From the IMG/VR virus record IMGVR_UViG_3300030406_005821, positions 2,599 through 41,059 of that record: a stretch of 38,461 nucleotides of DNA; one strand, given 5' to 3'. This document shows positions 6,736 through 14,747 of this stretch, piece after piece; positions within the stretch are counted from its first letter, which is position 1; the number at the start of each line of letters is the position of its first letter. The translations under genes were made by a program, and so were the position numbers. The notes beneath the pieces are model-generated. The model was not told where the DNA came from and made no database searches. It worked only from the letters and a program-made list of their open reading frames with translations. This stretch comes from a virus.

Positions 6736-7281
6736 CTACTTAGCTTTTTTTCTTCTTCTCATGTATAGCTTGTACTGCTTCATGGCCCGATCTCTATGGA
6801 TCCTGTTTGCTCTAGTCTGATATAGAGTTCCCTGTAGATGATCATATTCATGCTGGATTGTTCTAGCAGTCATGCCGCTATACTTTGTGGTGGTAGTCTC
6901 ACCGTTCATATCCGTAAACCGGACACGAATTGCTCCAGGTCTCTTAATTTTAATATAGAGACCCGGGAAACTCAAGCATCCCTCCTCATAGTAGACATCC
7001 TCACTGAATGTGTCTACGATATTAGGGTTGAACATGCAGATCACGCTTTCTCTGTTGTCAGGATCTCCAACCACGAAAACGGAAAGTGGTATACCAACTT
7101 GTGGTGCTGCAAGTCCTATGCCATGATTGTTTATCATGGTTTCACCCAACCGTGATGCTAGTAGCTCAGGTGCTATCTGTGGATCATCAAAGTTGAATGG
7201 CTCTGTCTTTTCCTTCAGTATCGGATCTGAATTATCAATTAGATTGTATGCAATACTTTTTTCAATATCAATCAAATCCAT
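6736..7281 (-). CDS. def: Peptide deformylase
   Basis: Removes the formyl group from the N-terminal methionine of new proteins. It has 181 residues, a full-length class I enzyme with a basic C-terminal tail (RRRKKAK). All three active-site motifs are present: GIGLAAPQ (54-61), EGCLS (100-104, metal-ligand cysteine) and HEYDH (144-148, metal ligands and catalytic glutamate). The ATG at 7281 overlaps the GNAT stop (TGATG) and has AGGA 8 bases upstream. Phage-borne deformylases are known from marine T4-like cyanophages, where they may favour processing of host or phage proteins in infection. It ends the recombination operon. Confidence 0.95.
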   Translation of the reverse strand: MDLIDIEKSIAYNLIDNSDPILKEKTEPFNFDDPQIAPELLASRLGETMINNHGIGLAAPQVGIPLSVFVVGDPDNRESVICMFNPNIVDTFSEDVYYEEGCLSFPGLYIKIKRPGAIRVRFTDMNGETTTTKYSGMTARTIQHEYDHLQGTLYQTRANRIHRDRAMKQYKLYMRRRKKAK

Positions 7282-7727
7282 CAAACATTCCTATATTCAA
7301 AGTTATTACTCTCTTTATTCTCGGATAAAAGAACAGCACCGTTTCGTAAGTGAAAGCGTTCGGCCATTTTAGTCTTAGGAGAAAGAGTGACAAATCTACA
7401 TATGTGTGGTTTATTTTCTTTTATCCATTCTACAGTTTTAAAAACTATATCTCGACCTGCTCCTTTTTCATAAGACCATACCGTATAAAAGACTGCAATA
7501 CGAGGTTCATCAGCAAAGTTTGGAAACTCTATGAGCTCACTCATGTTTGTTGGAACCTGATCATTATATGATACACATATACAAGCTGCAGCATCAGCTG
7601 TTAATTCATTCTCATATACAAAGAAGTCTTTATTATTTGAAATACGAAATGCATAACTGATATTTGGTCTTACTGGATCATCATCAACTAAATAAGCCCT
7701 ATCTGGTGTAACACTATGTAGTATCAT
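7281..7727 (-). CDS. GNAT-family N-acetyltransferase-like protein
   Basis: Protein of 148 residues resembling GCN5-related acetyltransferases. The segment IAVFYTVWSYEKGAGRDIVF (about 77-96) fits motif A, where beta-strand 4 runs into the acetyl-CoA pyrophosphate loop (consensus Q/RxxGxG/A), followed by a helix and the strand RFVTLSPK. The end, FHLRNGAVLLSE, fits the last strands of the fold. The ATG at 7727 overlaps the gp46 stop (ATGA) and the gene overlaps the deformylase start, so the three are coupled. The acceptor is unknown; being paired with deformylase, protein N-terminal modification is a possibility but not shown. Confidence 0.65.
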   Translation of the reverse strand: MILHSVTPDRAYLVDDDPVRPNISYAFRISNNKDFFVYENELTADAAACICVSYNDQVPTNMSELIEFPNFADEPRIAVFYTVWSYEKGAGRDIVFKTVEWIKENKPHICRFVTLSPKTKMAERFHLRNGAVLLSENKESNNFEYRNV

Positions 7728-9439
7728 GCCGCGATCCTCGAGAAATTTTTATGTTTTTCAAATTTAATTACAGAACGAAACTTGTCTTGAAGAACATCCC
7801 CTTTATGACTAATCACAAAAACATTGGTCTCCTTACCAAGTTCATTTAATAATTTCAAGAACTCATCACATCCGTTCGAGTCTAGTGAGGCATCAAATAC
7901 TTCATCGAGAATTAAAAGGTTGGTATTTGTTGAGTTCTTCATCTTTGCTATTGCTCTCCATGTAAGTAACAGAGATAAATCAATCCTCATCTTTTCACCT
8001 TCACTGAACGATGCATAACTGAAAGAATCTCTGTGTCTAGACTTTATAGTCTCTTCAAAATTTTCATTCAACTCAAAACTCACAAAGAACTCCATTGCAG
8101 CCAAATATTTATTCACTAGCTTGTTCATTACAGGAACGTACTGTCGAACTATTTGAGTCTTGATGCCTTTATCTTTAAGTAATTCAGCGGCAACATCTAG
8201 GAGTTCCTTTTCATGTATTTCACTTTCCCTTTTCTTTTCGTGTCCCTTGATTTGTTTCTTGATATCGTTTACTTTTTTATTCTCTTCTTTCAGATCAGAT
8301 ACATCATCAACTTCTGTGTCGATGTTAGTTCTAAGTTGATTGATGTATTTATGCAAAGATGAGATCTGATTATTACCATCAGATACTTTTTCTAGTAATT
8401 TTTTAACAGCTTTATTAATTTCCATGATGTCTAGAAGTCTCTGATTTTCTTTATCTAACTCAATCTGTAGTTTATCAAATGCTTCATTGACTTCTACTAT
8501 CTTACTTTCGTTTTGACCTACCTTTTTGGACTTGATTTCATCATCTATGTCTTGGTCACAAGTAGGGCAGTGATCATTATCTTGATAAAATTTTATTTCT
8601 TTCTTTAATTTTTTAAGCTTTTCCTCAAATTTAGACTCAATTTTAAGAATCTCATTCAGCTTTTTCTGCACGGACTCTTCATCTTTTACTGATTCCATTA
8701 AATCTTTTACTGAAGAGTTATTTTTACTGATGTCGTCTTCAAGTCGACTTATTGATGTTTCACTCTTTTTAATCTCGGCTTTGAGGTTATCAATTCTTTC
8801 TTTATTTTTCGACTGCATCTCATCAATATATTTCTGATGGACTTCAAGCTTCTCTTGCTCTAAATCAATTTTGTACTTGATGTCTTTTAAATTGTTTTTA
8901 TTCTGCTGCAGCCTCTCTTTCAGTAAAATATTCATTGCGGTGAATATCTTGATGTCGAGTAGATCCTCAATAATCTCCCTACGAGCACCCGTAGGTAATT
9001 GCATAAAGGGAACAAAAGATGATGAACCCAATATAACGATTTGAGTGAATGAATTAAAATTAAGTTTTAATATATTTTGCTCAAGATGATTCTGATAATC
9101 TCTCACAGAAGCAGTTTGATTCAACATGACATCATCTTTGTAGATCTCGAATACATTGGGTTTCATACCTCTTAGTACTCGATATCTAGAATTACCAATG
9201 GTAAACTCCGTCTCAACAATCATGTCTTTTTGATTGACCGAGTTCATCAACTGTGGTTTATTTATTTTTCGGAATGGCTTGCCAAAAAGAGCAAAGCACA
9301 ATGCATCTAACATTGTGGATTTACCCGCACCGTTTTCACCAATAACTAAAGTGTTTGGACTCTTGTCCAATAAAATATTTGTCCAAACATTTCCAGTGGA
9401 CAAAAAGTTCTGCCACCGGACATTATGAAAGTGTATCAA
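7724..9439 (-). CDS. gp46: Recombination endonuclease subunit gp46 (SbcC/Rad50-like)
   Basis: ATPase subunit of the gp46/gp47 complex that resects DNA ends for recombination-dependent replication. It has 571 residues against 560 in T4. Walker A is GENGAGKST (34-42). A long coiled coil follows from about 170 to 400, broken by a zinc-hook CPTC (C291, C294). The ABC signature SEGEKMR lies near 479 and Walker B LLILDEVFD near 508. The start is TTG at 9439, six bases after a GGAG that lies in the end of gp47; the two genes abut (TAATTG). No ATG gives a better start. Identification is secure. Confidence 0.96.
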   Translation of the reverse strand: MIHFHNVRWQNFLSTGNVWTNILLDKSPNTLVIGENGAGKSTMLDALCFALFGKPFRKINKPQLMNSVNQKDMIVETEFTIGNSRYRVLRGMKPNVFEIYKDDVMLNQTASVRDYQNHLEQNILKLNFNSFTQIVILGSSSFVPFMQLPTGARREIIEDLLDIKIFTAMNILLKERLQQNKNNLKDIKYKIDLEQEKLEVHQKYIDEMQSKNKERIDNLKAEIKKSETSISRLEDDISKNNSSVKDLMESVKDEESVQKKLNEILKIESKFEEKLKKLKKEIKFYQDNDHCPTCDQDIDDEIKSKKVGQNESKIVEVNEAFDKLQIELDKENQRLLDIMEINKAVKKLLEKVSDGNNQISSLHKYINQLRTNIDTEVDDVSDLKEENKKVNDIKKQIKGHEKKRESEIHEKELLDVAAELLKDKGIKTQIVRQYVPVMNKLVNKYLAAMEFFVSFELNENFEETIKSRHRDSFSYASFSEGEKMRIDLSLLLTWRAIAKMKNSTNTNLLILDEVFDASLDSNGCDEFLKLLNELGKETNVFVISHKGDVLQDKFRSVIKFEKHKNFSRIAA

Positions 9440-10504
9440 TTAAAGCTCCATATTCTGCGCTTCTGTATATAAATTAGCAAACAGTTGGTTTAGCTTTGCT
9501 TTATCTACTCGCGTATCCATCTGATCAACATACTTGTAGAGAGAGGTCAGTGTATCTTCAGCCTCACTGATAATCTCCTCTTCGGTTTGCTGATCTAAGT
9601 TTTTATGATCGTCAACTATTGAGATGTGTGCAGGATCTGCTTTATATAAGTTATCCATCACAATATCAAACCAATAGGGATTATTTTTATTTTGAATAAT
9701 TACCTTGACATAGGTATCCTTGTACTCATCAAAATTATATTTCTCTAAAAGATCTTCTAGTTTCACATCTGTATCGTCATACCATATCTTATTAAATATT
9801 CTATATGGATTTTGAATAAATGTCAACTCTCTTTTGGTAGAATCGAATACATGAAAACCACGTTGATCATTATAATCATTCCAAAACATCTCATATGGGT
9901 TGCCAAGATAGTGAATGTTTCCCTTTGATGATTTGGTATGGAAGTGCCCGGAGCAAACAAGATCAAACTTGTCAAACAGCGCAGACTCAAGCCCGTGTGG
10001 ATTTGGCATGCCCCTGTACATATCAAAGCCTCTTAACTCTAAGTGGCCGAATAGTACTTGAGACTTTGTATTTTTAATGAACTCCATGGATTCGCCGTAG
10101 TTACCATTGCTTATCCAAGGAAGTAAAGCAATACTGCAGTCATCAAATGTATAGTCTACAGGATCTGCATGAAATGTAATATTTGTTTCTTTGAACAGCT
10201 CGTTCATGGCATTAACCTCATTGGTATTACGATAGGGAATATCGTGGTTACCAACGATACCAACCAGATTTATTTTATTATCAATGCAAGGCTGAACAAA
10301 GATTCTTTTGAACTCTCTGAGCGTAACATAACTGATGTATTTTCTTCGATCAACAATATCACCAAGATGAAAAACAGTGGTGATATTATTATCGGTCAAA
10401 TATGGAAAGAATATGTCATTATAGAACTTTTCAAAATACCTAATGTAAATTTGGCTATCATTACGAGCACCAAAATGAGTATCCGTTATAATTGCAGCTT
10501 TCAA
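9440..10504 (-). CDS. gp47: Recombination endonuclease subunit gp47 (SbcD/Mre11-like)
   Basis: Metallophosphoesterase nuclease partner of gp46. It has 354 residues against 339 in T4. The phosphoesterase motifs are all present: DTH at 8-10, GDIVDRR at 48-54, GNHD at 85-88 and GHFHT near 180. The start is TTG at 10504, directly after the gp55 stop (TAATTG) and six bases downstream of a GGAG ribosome site. That arrangement is the same as at the gp47/gp46 junction. It sits between late sigma factor gp55 and gp46, a fixed block in this branch of T4-like phages. Identification is secure. Confidence 0.96.
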   Translation of the reverse strand: MKAAIITDTHFGARNDSQIYIRYFEKFYNDIFFPYLTDNNITTVFHLGDIVDRRKYISYVTLREFKRIFVQPCIDNKINLVGIVGNHDIPYRNTNEVNAMNELFKETNITFHADPVDYTFDDCSIALLPWISNGNYGESMEFIKNTKSQVLFGHLELRGFDMYRGMPNPHGLESALFDKFDLVCSGHFHTKSSKGNIHYLGNPYEMFWNDYNDQRGFHVFDSTKRELTFIQNPYRIFNKIWYDDTDVKLEDLLEKYNFDEYKDTYVKVIIQNKNNPYWFDIVMDNLYKADPAHISIVDDHKNLDQQTEEEIISEAEDTLTSLYKYVDQMDTRVDKAKLNQLFANLYTEAQNMEL

Positions 10505-11068
10505 TTAATTCTCCATAAGAACATCAACTGCTGTAGTGTTTTTGTTCTTTTTTCTGCGCTTGGTTTCCTCGAATGCTTCAATAAAAACATCTACGTGATC
10601 ACGAGACCATTCACTTGATTTATTGGAATTGAGGTATGTTGAGGTATCATGTTCCTGAACATTGTGATCCATATTCATAGTAGACATCTCATCTGTCATT
10701 TTATACTTTGTGTACAGATGTTTCTTTTCTTTTTGAATACGTCGAAGAAATGCATAATATATAATTTGTGTAAAGTATGCAAATGGATTGTGAGACTTTT
10801 CTGGATTAAAATTATCGATATACTGCAAGCAGTTCTCAACCCCATCAGAGATCATTTCTTCTTTAAAAGTATAATTAATAAAATTTGGCTTGTGTGATAA
10901 GTGAACAGCAATTTTCATGAAGCACTCTCCGATATAAGGTGTGACTCTCGGTCTTTCTTTATTCGAACTTGCTGCCTCATTAACCATATCTTTAAATTCG
11001 ATCATGGCTGCCAAAAATTCTTTATTATTAACGTAGTGCTCTTTTTTAGCCTTTGATGTTCTACCCAT
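10505..11068 (-). CDS. gp55: Late-transcription sigma factor gp55
   Basis: Phage sigma factor that lets host RNA polymerase recognise the late promoters (TATAAATA). It has 187 residues against 185 in T4. The middle, with CLQYIDNFNPEKSHNPFAYF then YYAFLRRIQKEKK, is the reduced sigma region 2 typical of the gp55 family. The basic N-terminus (MGRTSKAKKEHY) is also usual. The ATG at 11068 overlaps the stop of the Sm-like gene by one base (TAATG). The exact match between this gene and the eleven TATAAATA boxes elsewhere in the window supports a working gp55 system. I did not see a gp33 co-activator here. Confidence 0.93.
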   Translation of the reverse strand: MGRTSKAKKEHYVNNKEFLAAMIEFKDMVNEAASSNKERPRVTPYIGECFMKIAVHLSHKPNFINYTFKEEMISDGVENCLQYIDNFNPEKSHNPFAYFTQIIYYAFLRRIQKEKKHLYTKYKMTDEMSTMNMDHNVQEHDTSTYLNSNKSSEWSRDHVDVFIEAFEETKRRKKNKNTTAVDVLMEN

Positions 11069-11454
11069 TAGTGCACCACGATGTTTGTGTTTGAATATCT
11101 TTCAAAGAATGCGCGTGTGACATCTTCATCCACCTCATCTTCTTTTGTTTCAAATTCTATGTTTTCTTCTTCGTCTGTTTGAATATCAAGACTATCTAAG
11201 CACCCTAGGTAATAATCTTTCATATCTTCCGATGCATCTGAATGAATGATTATATTTGACATACTTATAGGGAAAATAACTTCATCGGTAAACGGAATCC
11301 ACTTCGCAACTCTTACTGAAGCTCCTCTATATGTATTATGAACAAAAAGCTGAAGTGGTTTATAAAGAATTGCGTACTCATCGTCGATGCTATCTACCAT
11401 TGATATAATATGCTCTCCACTTGTAAGCTTGAAGTAGTTTATATTTGGTTTCAT
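11068..11454 (-). CDS. Conserved small protein with Sm/LSm-like N-terminal domain
   Basis: Protein of 128 residues. The first 75 residues show a pattern of short beta strands, with LTSGEHIISMVDS followed by YAILYKPLQL, that recalls Sm-like barrels (GExV...V, then a strand ending in P and a hydrophobic). The C-terminal 40 residues are strongly acidic (DEEENIEF and EDEVDEDV). It lies between uvsW and gp55, ten bases after uvsW, and overlaps the gp55 start. Such genes occur in marine T4-like phages next to gp55 as unknowns. Possible roles in RNA binding or in transcription with gp55 are guesses from fold and place. Confidence 0.6.
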   Translation of the reverse strand: MKPNINYFKLTSGEHIISMVDSIDDEYAILYKPLQLFVHNTYRGASVRVAKWIPFTDEVIFPISMSNIIIHSDASEDMKDYYLGCLDSLDIQTDEEENIEFETKEDEVDEDVTRAFFERYSNTNIVVH

Positions 11455-11464
11455 TGCTTTATCC

Positions 11465-12973
11465 TTAGAGTTTTATATTGTATATTTTATACTCGAATTC
11501 TTCTTCGTTGTAGATCTTTACTCTTTCTGAAAAATGATTGAGTGTGTAATTTACTTTGCTCTTGTGCCTTAAGTCATCGGCGATGTCAAACAGTGTTGCC
11601 TTATCTTTTTTATTGCCTTTACGTAAACCTCGGCCAATAGACTGAAGATTACGAATACGAGACTTAGTGGGAGAAGCAAAAATGATATTATGAAGATTCC
11701 TAATATTAATTCCAGTGCTGAAGGTACCGTACGAGGCAATGATAATCGCGTTTTCCTGCCCCTCAGTAATTGACCTGATTTTCTCCCGAGTCTCTGCATC
11801 AGTGCCTCCATAGACGAAAAAAACTTTTCGATCACCTTTAACTGCCTTTGATATGTTATCATACAATATTTTTCCGTGTTTGTCAACAAATTGAAATAAC
11901 AAAAGAGTATTACCATTGAGTGATAGAGTTAAATTTTGAATGAATTTATTTCTTCTTTGATTACTTACAATAAAATCAACTTCATCTTGATATTTCATTT
12001 TACTGACAAGTTTCTTTTCCTCATCGGTATATTTTAGCACCAAAGCTTTTATCTTAAAACTTGCCAGATGATCTTGATCAATGAGTTCTCGTGTTCTCAC
12101 AAATTGCTTTACTCTTCCAAATAAGCCTTCTAGAACAAGCTTATGTGTCTGTGTGCCATCAAGAGTCCCAGTAAAACCAAAACGATACTTGCAGTCGATA
12201 AGTTTCGTCATAATAGATGTAAGTGACTTTGCTTTAAACAGATGGCACTCGTCACCAATCACAACATCATACTGAGAGAAATAATCCTTACGCATCTTGT
12301 ACAGAGACTGCCAAGTCGATACAACAATTCTACAATCAGTATTTTTTTCCTGACCACTCATAATTCTATGAATATCGTTTTCATCCGATCCATACTCTAC
12401 AAAATCTGATTTCATTTGATGAACCAAAGAGGTGGTCGGTACTATGATAAGAGTCTTACAGTCACCGTACCATTGAGTTAAGAGCCATATAATGAACGAC
12501 TTGCCTGAAGCAGTTGGAGAAACAAGTAGACCCCTATTATTTCGTACGAGATGAACGAAACTGTCCAACTGATAATCACGAGGATCGAACGAAGTTTGGA
12601 GAGAAGTGATGAATTCATTTGCTTCTTTTACTGAAAAATTTTCTTGTGTGTCTATACTTTCGGTAATTTCAAGATCGTATTCTCTTTCATCAGCAAAAAC
12701 CTGTACGTATGGTAATAGACCCAGATATAGCTGTTTCGTCATAGCATTATATAACCGCATCTTTCCATCCCACATGCGATTACGATATGCTGGCATAAAT
12801 TTTGCACCGGGTACTGTGAATGTGAAGTAATCATTGAGCTCCTGACGTATTACAGGCTCTGCATCGACCTTCATATATACTTCATTTTCCTTACTAATAA
12901 TCAATTTATTGCCACTCACATTGCTAGGAACCAGAAGTAAATCTGATGAAATCCAAGCTGTTTTTGATGACAT
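11465..12973 (-). CDS. uvsW: RNA-DNA/DNA helicase UvsW
   Basis: Superfamily 2 helicase that, in T4, unwinds R-loops and branched DNA and drives the switch from origin-based to recombination-based replication. It has 502 residues. An N-terminal domain (about 1-115) with PGAKFMPAYRNRMWDGK is typical of UvsW. Walker A PTASGKS lies at 153-159, the DECH box (241-244) replaces DEAD/DEAH, and motif VI is near SIGRGLRKG. The ATG at 12973 follows GAGGGG and overlaps the end of uvsY by 50 bases. It is in the early operon with uvsY, gp55, gp47 and gp46. Identification is secure. Confidence 0.96.
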   Translation of the reverse strand: MSSKTAWISSDLLLVPSNVSGNKLIISKENEVYMKVDAEPVIRQELNDYFTFTVPGAKFMPAYRNRMWDGKMRLYNAMTKQLYLGLLPYVQVFADEREYDLEITESIDTQENFSVKEANEFITSLQTSFDPRDYQLDSFVHLVRNNRGLLVSPTASGKSFIIWLLTQWYGDCKTLIIVPTTSLVHQMKSDFVEYGSDENDIHRIMSGQEKNTDCRIVVSTWQSLYKMRKDYFSQYDVVIGDECHLFKAKSLTSIMTKLIDCKYRFGFTGTLDGTQTHKLVLEGLFGRVKQFVRTRELIDQDHLASFKIKALVLKYTDEEKKLVSKMKYQDEVDFIVSNQRRNKFIQNLTLSLNGNTLLLFQFVDKHGKILYDNISKAVKGDRKVFFVYGGTDAETREKIRSITEGQENAIIIASYGTFSTGINIRNLHNIIFASPTKSRIRNLQSIGRGLRKGNKKDKATLFDIADDLRHKSKVNYTLNHFSERVKIYNEEEFEYKIYNIKL

Positions 12974-13361
12974 AACCCCTCGTATTTATTGCTTTTATTA
13001 TTTCTTCGAGGACGTCCACCATTTCCTGTTGATACGCAATTTTTGTATTCAACTGGACCATTTCAGAATCACTTTCTACATAATATGAAACCTCGTTTTT
13101 TAATCTTTTAAATGGGTATGGCTCCCTTCCAAGTTCTGCTAGATCTTCAGGATTATTTAGGTCTCCGCGATAGTAATCCATGAGCCTTTGATGCAGCTGT
13201 TTTTGCTTCATCTTTAAGGCACGAAGCTTTAATCTCTCATCAGAGAAATGCTTCAAATACTTACCATGTAAGATTGGGATGTTTAGACTTTCTCGTGATA
13301 GCTCAGTTTCATCTATCTTAACATCCTCTTGCCACATACCAATAATATTTTCAATCTTCAT
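12924..13361 (-). CDS. uvsY: Recombination mediator UvsY
   Basis: Helps the UvsX recombinase displace single-strand-binding protein. It has 145 residues against 137 in T4. It is mostly helical and charged, with features matching T4 UvsY: an N-terminal MKIENIIGMWQEDVKIDET, a central RLMDYYRG segment and a C-terminal IKAINTRGYVIKN. The ATG at 13361 overlaps the stop of the small upstream gene by 11 bases, and its own end overlaps the uvsW start by 50 bases. This strong overlap suggests coupled translation of mediator and helicase. UvsX itself is not in this window. Confidence 0.9.
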   Translation of the reverse strand: MKIENIIGMWQEDVKIDETELSRESLNIPILHGKYLKHFSDERLKLRALKMKQKQLHQRLMDYYRGDLNNPEDLAELGREPYPFKRLKNEVSYYVESDSEMVQLNTKIAYQQEMVDVLEEIIKAINTRGYVIKNSLDFIRFTSGS

Positions 13362-13587
13362 TCGTTAAGGCTCTTTTCATTGCAAACATTGTCTTTGTAT
13401 CTAAACACTGTATAGTCGCACTTTTAACATCAGGATAGATTCTTTTCAATCCTGATAGTAGACTACGGCTATTTTCTCGATAGAAAGAATCACATACTAC
13501 ATAACTATCAAACGACAAGCGCTCATGATACTTAATATCCTGTTCACCGGATACAAATGTAACCAGCGCAACTATAAACCACTTCAT
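13351..13587 (-). CDS. Small exported-looking protein of unknown function
   Basis: Protein of 78 residues starting MKWFIVALVTFVSG, a short hydrophobic stretch that could be a signal peptide or a single membrane segment. The rest is polar, with two cysteines (about positions 32 and 60) that could pair if exported. The start has a GGAG ribosome site seven bases upstream. It sits between the Fe-S carrier and uvsY, three bases from the first and overlapping the second. Similar MKW-initiated small genes occur in marine T4-like phages without known function. I do not recognise a family. Confidence 0.7.
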   Translation of the reverse strand: MKWFIVALVTFVSGEQDIKYHERLSFDSYVVCDSFYRENSRSLLSGLKRIYPDVKSATIQCLDTKTMFAMKRALTNED

Positions 13588-13589
13588 AT

Positions 13590-13895
13590 CTACACTCCAA
13601 AGCTTTCACCACAACCACAACTTGATGTTGACATCGGATTTTTTACCGATAGAAATGATCCACCCAATTCATTTACATAATCAACAGTACTACCTAATAT
13701 ATATAATTCTGCAACTGGATCAACTACGAGTACACCATCAATCGGATCACTCCAATTTACATCTGGACAATCAGATTTAAGTCCCCATATGTATTGAAAA
13801 CCAGCACATCCTCCACCCTGAACACCAAGTGATACATAATCATCACCGCGTACTGAATCAAGATATTTCTTTGCTGAATCTGTAATAGTAACCAT
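13590..13895 (-). CDS. A-type iron-sulfur cluster carrier (IscA/SufA/HesB family)
   Basis: Predicted Fe-S cluster scaffold or carrier of 101 residues, near the usual length of about 105. The three conserved cysteines are present: C30 in GGGCAGFQY and C93/C95 in SSCGCGESF. The N-terminal TITDSAKKYLDS helix and the GVQGGGC turn also fit. It is the first gene after an early promoter (13926-13953) and heads the recombination operon. Phage copies may supply clusters to a phage or host enzyme during infection; no Fe-S client enzyme is seen in this window, so its target must lie elsewhere or in the host. The family call is secure, the role is not. Confidence 0.92.
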   Translation of the reverse strand: MVTITDSAKKYLDSVRGDDYVSLGVQGGGCAGFQYIWGLKSDCPDVNWSDPIDGVLVVDPVAELYILGSTVDYVNELGGSFLSVKNPMSTSSCGCGESFGV

Positions 13896-13925
13896 TTATT
13901 ACCCTTTAAAATCGGCTCAAGGCCT

Positions 13926-13953
13926 ATTATAACAAGATTAGCTGAAATGTAAA
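13926..13953 (-). promoter_or_regulatory. Early-type promoter of recombination operon
   Basis: On the minus strand TTTACA and a perfect TATAAT are 16 bases apart, and TGT stands directly before the -10 (extended -10). It is the best of three similar promoters in the window. It lies in the 62-base gap between the tube-like gene and the Fe-S carrier, 31 bases before the latter's ATG. Confidence 0.7.
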
Positions 13954-13957
13954 CAAA

Positions 13958-14500
13958 TTATACGGTATCAGCAACTGTAAATTGACGATACCTAAATGTT
14001 ACCTCCGCTTGCAGGTACTCAATATCTGTTTGTGTAACATCAAAAGCAAGTGGTGATAGTGATAGGGGAAACATATCTTCAAAAGAAATTCTAATGATTG
14101 GATTATTATTTGAAGATAAAATAACCAAAGCGCCATCAGAATATATACTTGAGCGTGATGTATCTAAGTCTTTATATTGTTTAAAGTTTTCTGGAAATCC
14201 CAACCCCTTTATCCAGTTAAATATTTCTAAATAATTTTTCATTTCCTCATCTACTCTAAATGTGAGGGTAAATGGCTCGTAAGAAATTTTATCACCGGGT
14301 CGAGGTATGTTTACAAAGGGATTGGTTTGAATTGCTTCTACCATAGATATTGTTGGCAATGTCGCCGCTTGACAGAAATACTCTATGTTTGGAGCTCTAT
14401 TTAAAACGAAACGAAAGCCAAGAGGCGATAAAAAGTTGAGATTTTGAGTGAGTGTTTCAGCCTCTAGTGTGTCAATTCCGATTTTTGGTATCAATGCCAT
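13958..14500 (-). CDS. gp19-like tail-tube-fold protein (second copy type)
   Basis: Protein of 180 residues with the pattern of the T4 gp19 tail-tube family: FRFVLNRAPNIEYFCQAATL, then LPTISM, PGDKISYEPFTLTFRVDEE and a W-containing helix (about 90-97). The true gp19 is at 24339-24887, so this is a second tube-fold protein. Candidates are a tube initiator or terminator at the baseplate or neck (T4 gp54, gp48 and gp3 have related roles), but I cannot choose one. It follows a small unknown gene with a 10-base overlap and is served by the late promoter at 14748-14755. It is the last late gene before the early operon. Confidence 0.65.
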   Translation of the reverse strand: MALIPKIGIDTLEAETLTQNLNFLSPLGFRFVLNRAPNIEYFCQAATLPTISMVEAIQTNPFVNIPRPGDKISYEPFTLTFRVDEEMKNYLEIFNWIKGLGFPENFKQYKDLDTSRSSIYSDGALVILSSNNNPIIRISFEDMFPLSLSPLAFDVTQTDIEYLQAEVTFRYRQFTVADTV

Positions 14501-14718
14501 CTTTTAATCTCTTCCATCATTTCTACTGTTCGATATCCGTTGTGTTTGTCGGAATAACCAACTTGAACTTCTTTAATTACTGCTTCAATATTATGTTTCC
14601 AAAAGTTCAAAAATTTGTGGACTCTCGGTATTTCAGGTACTATATCATCAGTCTGCCAAATAAACTCTTGCACGATATCATTATAATCTGGCATATAGTA
14701 TAGGATTTCTACAGTCAC
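14491..14718 (-). CDS. Small conserved late protein, unknown
   Basis: Short protein, 75 residues if begun at the GTG at 14718 or 67 from the ATG at 14694. The frame is open up to 14763, but the late promoter at 14748-14755 overlaps that part, so earlier starts are unlikely. The sequence has YMPDYNDIVQEF and a WKHNIEAVIKEVQVGY helix and ends in RRW-like basic/aromatic residues. It overlaps the tube-like gene by 10 bases, so the two are made together as late proteins. No family is recognised. A structural or assembly role with the tube-like protein is inferred from place only. Confidence 0.6.
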   Translation of the reverse strand: MTVEILYYMPDYNDIVQEFIWQTDDIVPEIPRVHKFLNFWKHNIEAVIKEVQVGYSDKHNGYRTVEMMEEIKRWH

Positions 14719-14747
14719 CACATTTCTTTTTAAGTATATCATAAGAC

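Noticed and set aside
10169-10618. Plus-strand open frame of 149 residues across the gp47/gp55 junction
   Set aside because: Lies fully opposite two secure core genes and shows no recognisable domain.
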